Below, piece by piece: positions 61,969 through 64,000 of a stretch of 64,000 nt of DNA (position 1 is its first letter; each line of letters starts with the position of its first letter). Under the pieces are notes generated by a model that saw only the letters and a list, made by a program, of their open reading frames with translations, had not been told where the DNA came from and ran no database searches. Made by a program: the position numbers and the translations under genes. Where the stretch lies: assembly GCA_947495795.1 (NCBI GenBank), contig CANMAI010000014.1, forward strand, positions 37,091-101,090, in the 5' to 3' direction. The stretch comes from an uncultured Paracoccaceae bacterium (GTDB taxonomy: Bacteria; Pseudomonadota; Alphaproteobacteria; Rhodobacterales; Rhodobacteraceae).

Positions 61969-62784
61969 ATGCACGAATTTGACTATTTCAAGCCACCGAA
62001 TGTCGAGGCGGCGCTGAAGGCTGCAACAGAAGCAGATGATCCGAGCTTTCTTTCAGGTGGTATGACGCTGCTCCCGACGATGAAGCAAAGACTGGCAGCA
62101 CCATCAACCCTTGTTGATGTCACTGGCATAGAGAGTCTGCGCGGCATCGAACCCCGCGGCGAGCAAGGGCTTTGGATTGGCGCGGCAACAACTCACTTCG
62201 AAGTCAGCGCTTCAGAAGTCGTGTCTGGGTTTTGCTCAGCTGTGGGCACTCTTGCTGGTGGCATAGGGGATCCCGCAGTTCGTCATCGAGGGACAATTGG
62301 CGGGTCAGTTGCAAACAATGATCCAGCCGCAGACTACCCAGCATTGATCCTCGGCATGAACGCAATTGTCGAGACATCCAAGCGTACCATTCGCGGGGAT
62401 GAGTTCTTTGTCGGTATGTTCGAGACCGCGCTGACTGACGGTGAGATGATCACGGGCTTTGAATTCGAGCGGCCGAACAGAGCAAGTTATGCGAAGTTTC
62501 CGAACCCGGCATCTCGCTACGCCGTTGTTGGCGTCTTTGTTGCAGAATTTGCCAACGGTTCGGTCCGAGTGGCCGTCACTGGCGCGGGCTCTGACGGAGT
62601 ATTCAGGTGGCATGCTGCGGAGGAAGCCCTCGTTGATGAATTCTCTGAGCGAAGTGTTCAGAACTGCCCAATGGAAGACGTCGACATGATGTCAGACATA
62701 CACGCCGCCGCAGACTATCGCGCTGCGTTGATCCGCGTCATGGCGAGACGAGCGATCATCAACACAGTCCGCCCAAAAGGATGA
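61969..62784 (+). CDS. FAD-binding subunit (CoxM-like)
   Basis: This 271-residue FAD-binding subunit of the xanthine dehydrogenase/CO dehydrogenase M family starts FDYFKPPNVEAALKAATEADDPSFLSGGMTLLP, with the FAD motif SGGMTLLP near residue 37. The second FAD segment is GDPAVRHRGTIGGSVANNDPAADYPALIL near 100, with TIGGSVANNDP. It transfers electrons from the molybdenum and iron-sulfur subunits, here probably to NAD or a quinone-linked acceptor. The stop overlaps a following 70-codon open frame by four bases. Confidence 0.95.
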   Translation: MHEFDYFKPPNVEAALKAATEADDPSFLSGGMTLLPTMKQRLAAPSTLVDVTGIESLRGIEPRGEQGLWIGAATTHFEVSASEVVSGFCSAVGTLAGGIGDPAVRHRGTIGGSVANNDPAADYPALILGMNAIVETSKRTIRGDEFFVGMFETALTDGEMITGFEFERPNRASYAKFPNPASRYAVVGVFVAEFANGSVRVAVTGAGSDGVFRWHAAEEALVDEFSERSVQNCPMEDVDMMSDIHAAADYRAALIRVMARRAIINTVRPKG

Positions 62785-62993
62785 GCTGTATTCTTGCAAA
62801 GAGAGAAGGGCAGGGAGGCTGTGTCGGTGCGTTGCCAGCAACGATTTTCGCCGTAGCTGTGGCGATCACGCCGGTCCTTTTGCTTGGTCTTGCGCTGGTG
62901 CTAACGCGGATCGCACTGGCCTCAGGCTTGATGGGGCAGCGCCGCTCGGGCGAGAGACGATGGAAGCCGAAAGCGCTTTCGGGGCGGGTCTGA
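62781..62993 (+). CDS. Short hydrophobic protein, doubtful
   Basis: This 70-residue frame starts in the stop region of CoxM (ATGA overlap) and has one hydrophobic stretch (TIFAVAVAITPVLLLGLALVL, about residues 21-42) followed by a basic tail. The overlap is suggestive of coupling, but I recognise no family, and the tail falls on an imperfectly conserved palindromic segment. It may be non-coding. Confidence 0.25.
   Translation: MSCILAKREGQGGCVGALPATIFAVAVAITPVLLLGLALVLTRIALASGLMGQRRSGERRWKPKALSGRV
62967..62982. repeat. 16-base perfect palindrome
   Basis: CCGAAAGCGCTTTCGG is a perfect inverted repeat, 183 bases after the CoxM stop. It has no T-run and no room for a loop, so terminator function is uncertain; it may be a protein-binding site or mRNA end structure. 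Confidence 0.5.
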
Positions 62994-63336
62994 CGGATCG
63001 TTCAGCAAGGCGCAGCGACCCAGAAAATCAGACCTTAGATGAATATCGAAGAACGGCAGTTTCGTCCGCACACCTGGCCATGATGTGTCCTCAACAAAAG
63101 GTCCAGTCTGGGTCAGAAAAGCTTGCAGTGTAGGCTCAAACCGCTTGACGCCGAAACTTGATAAGCGTCTGCCTCGCCAGGGATAGTCCGGGTATAATAC
63201 AACGCAAAAATAGATTTGCGTCCAAAGCAATCCTGAAGCGTAGGCAGTGTCGCGAATTCAACGTAAACCAATTGCCAAAAAAGGTCCAATTTTGGTGCAG
63301 ATGGTGGCTTTGATGATCCATCGACTTCGCATCAGG
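62994..63336. other. Intergenic region with no recognisable gene
   Basis: About 340 bases after the CoxM gene. Open frames on the minus strand encode no recognisable motifs. No repeat ends, attachment site or tRNA could be identified. Confidence 0.45.
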
Positions 63337-63762
63337 TTATCCTCGGAATCCATACTCCAACTCGGAAACACCCTCGGTTTCATTTAGCAACTTTACGATA
63401 GCCGTAAATAGCGGCATCGCGACAGGCTCGGCATGATAACGCCTAAACCCTTTCCAAGTATAAGCGTTTTGAGGGTGTACCAAAATACCGTGCCCGTCCA
63501 AGTAGCTCCCGCAAAAGATGCCCAAATCGAAAGGCTTCTCATGTTCAACTGGAAGATACTGACATCTTTCTCCGTAGATGCCGCGTTGGTCCTCTTCCCC
63601 TGGCAGCACGCTGTATCCATCATTCGCAAGCTCCTTGGTTAAGAAATTACACAAGGCGTTGGTGAAAATGAACTCCGGATGCTCTTCACGTGAAGCGTAG
63701 TCAATTTCATCTTGGTCAGGTGGAAACAAATCCGAGCGGAAGAATATGCTGGTGCGTTCCAT
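63337..63762 (-). CDS. Hypothetical protein
   Basis: This is a protein of about 141 residues. The ATG at 63762 (MERTSIFFRSDLF) is the likely start; an upstream ATG at 63813 gives a leader of no apparent merit. The sequence is acidic and Trp/Tyr-containing, with DLGIFCGSYLDGHGILVHPQN in the second half. It has no membrane segment and no motif I recognise. It resembles short immunity- or adaptor-type proteins in size, but that is only an impression. It is isolated from the catabolic cluster by about 340 bases and runs in the opposite direction. Confidence 0.6.
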   Translation of the reverse strand: MERTSIFFRSDLFPPDQDEIDYASREEHPEFIFTNALCNFLTKELANDGYSVLPGEEDQRGIYGERCQYLPVEHEKPFDLGIFCGSYLDGHGILVHPQNAYTWKGFRRYHAEPVAMPLFTAIVKLLNETEGVSELEYGFRG

Positions 63763-64000
63763 CGGTGCCGTTCCCTGAAAAAGCAAATGCCGTTGAGTTA
63801 GGATGTTCAACAACTATCCAGCAACAATCAACGTTTGATGCACTGTCGGCGCTTAGATGGCAAAAAACGGACTATCTTAGCGGATTTCGCAGTGCTTTTG
63901 CCCGGGGCGAATGCTCGTTTCGTTTACCGTGCCCGACCCCAAAAGGACCTCAGGAAGCCGAAGGGAGCTGACTTATACGCTCAGATGACCGCAATGAGCC

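Noticed and set aside
57224..62784. Aerobic CO dehydrogenase (CoxMSL with CoxG)
   Set aside because: The large subunit carries AYRGAGRPE in place of the AYXCSFR motif of true CO dehydrogenase, and the gene order differs, so a different hydroxylase is more likely.
63690..63971. 93-codon plus-strand frame overlapping the orphan minus-strand gene
   Set aside because: Its start overlaps the 5' part of the minus-strand gene, with no motif and no ribosome-binding site, so the minus-strand gene is preferred.
1..64000. CRISPR arrays, insertion sequences, tRNA or rRNA genes
   Set aside because: No regularly spaced repeats, transposase motifs, cloverleaf-like sequences or rRNA-like stretches were found on either strand by eye.

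Overview
The window looks like chromosomal DNA of a heterotrophic alphaproteobacterium, most likely a marine Rhodobacterales (Roseobacter-type) strain. This rests on family content: BMP-type and amino-acid ABC transporters, a fused DctQM TRAP transporter, BKACE/DUF849, Atu4866-like and DUF1330 proteins, several molybdo-hydroxylases and MmgE/PrpD proteins, and many LysR/AraC regulators. No rRNA, tRNA or other taxonomic marker is present, so the placement is inference. I found no transposase, integrase, phage gene or CRISPR array. The region is almost entirely catabolic and transport genes in tightly packed operons.

Layout. 1-4.1 kb: the 3' end of a BMP-type substrate-binding protein, then its ABC ATPase and two permeases (nucleoside/purine-type importer). 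4.4-8.3 kb: single genes, namely an AlkD-like DNA glycosylase, a LysR regulator, an XRE regulator/membrane-protein pair with its own palindromic operator, and a signal-less ModA-like protein. 8.3-12.5 kb: an SDR/carboxymuconolactone-decarboxylase-like/Atu4866/SnoaL operon facing an AraC regulator. 12.5-15.6 kb: MBL hydrolase, BKACE enzyme, LysR regulator. 15.8-21.1 kb: an operon MmgE/PrpD - aldehyde dehydrogenase - phosphotriesterase-like lactonase - MmgE/PrpD, followed by a LysR gene, a beta-hydroxyacid dehydrogenase and a polar amino-acid ABC transporter (to 26.2 kb). 26.5-36.1 kb: two paralogous IorAB-type periplasmic molybdo-hydroxylases in opposite orientation, enclosing an ArsR-led membrane-protein operon, a DJ-1 protein, a DUF1330 protein and an MBL hydrolase. 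36.3-40 kb: an AraC regulator, a haloalkane dehalogenase and a third MmgE/PrpD gene.

40-62.8 kb is a catabolic supercluster. A thiolase gene stands divergent to an operon of phosphotransferase, acyl-CoA dehydrogenase, SDR, class III CoA-transferase, acyl-CoA synthetase and HSD10-like SDR. The kinase plus acyl-CoA dehydrogenase pair recalls the levulinate (Lva) and ACAD10/11 route, in which a 4-hydroxyacyl-CoA is phosphorylated and then converted for beta-oxidation. Next come GlcG-SDR divergent to FAD oxidoreductase - cytosolic DctP-like protein, then a zinc alcohol dehydrogenase, a TRAP transporter (DctP plus fused DctQM), a cytoplasmic molybdo-hydroxylase large subunit, an aldo/keto reductase, and CoxG, CoxS and CoxM genes.

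The most notable find is a recurring near-palindromic sequence, TTGTC(C/G)GAC-N-GAAA, present in five full or near-full intergenic copies plus weaker ones. They lie upstream of the second IorAB/AraC pair, the thiolase and kinase operons, the GlcG/FAD pair, the alcohol dehydrogenase, both TRAP genes and CoxGSM. This suggests that one regulator, not encoded in the window, controls the 36-62 kb genes as a single pathway for an unknown, TRAP-imported organic substrate. Its likely steps are uptake, molybdo-hydroxylation and oxidation, CoA activation, removal of a 4-hydroxyl via a phosphate intermediate, and beta-oxidation.
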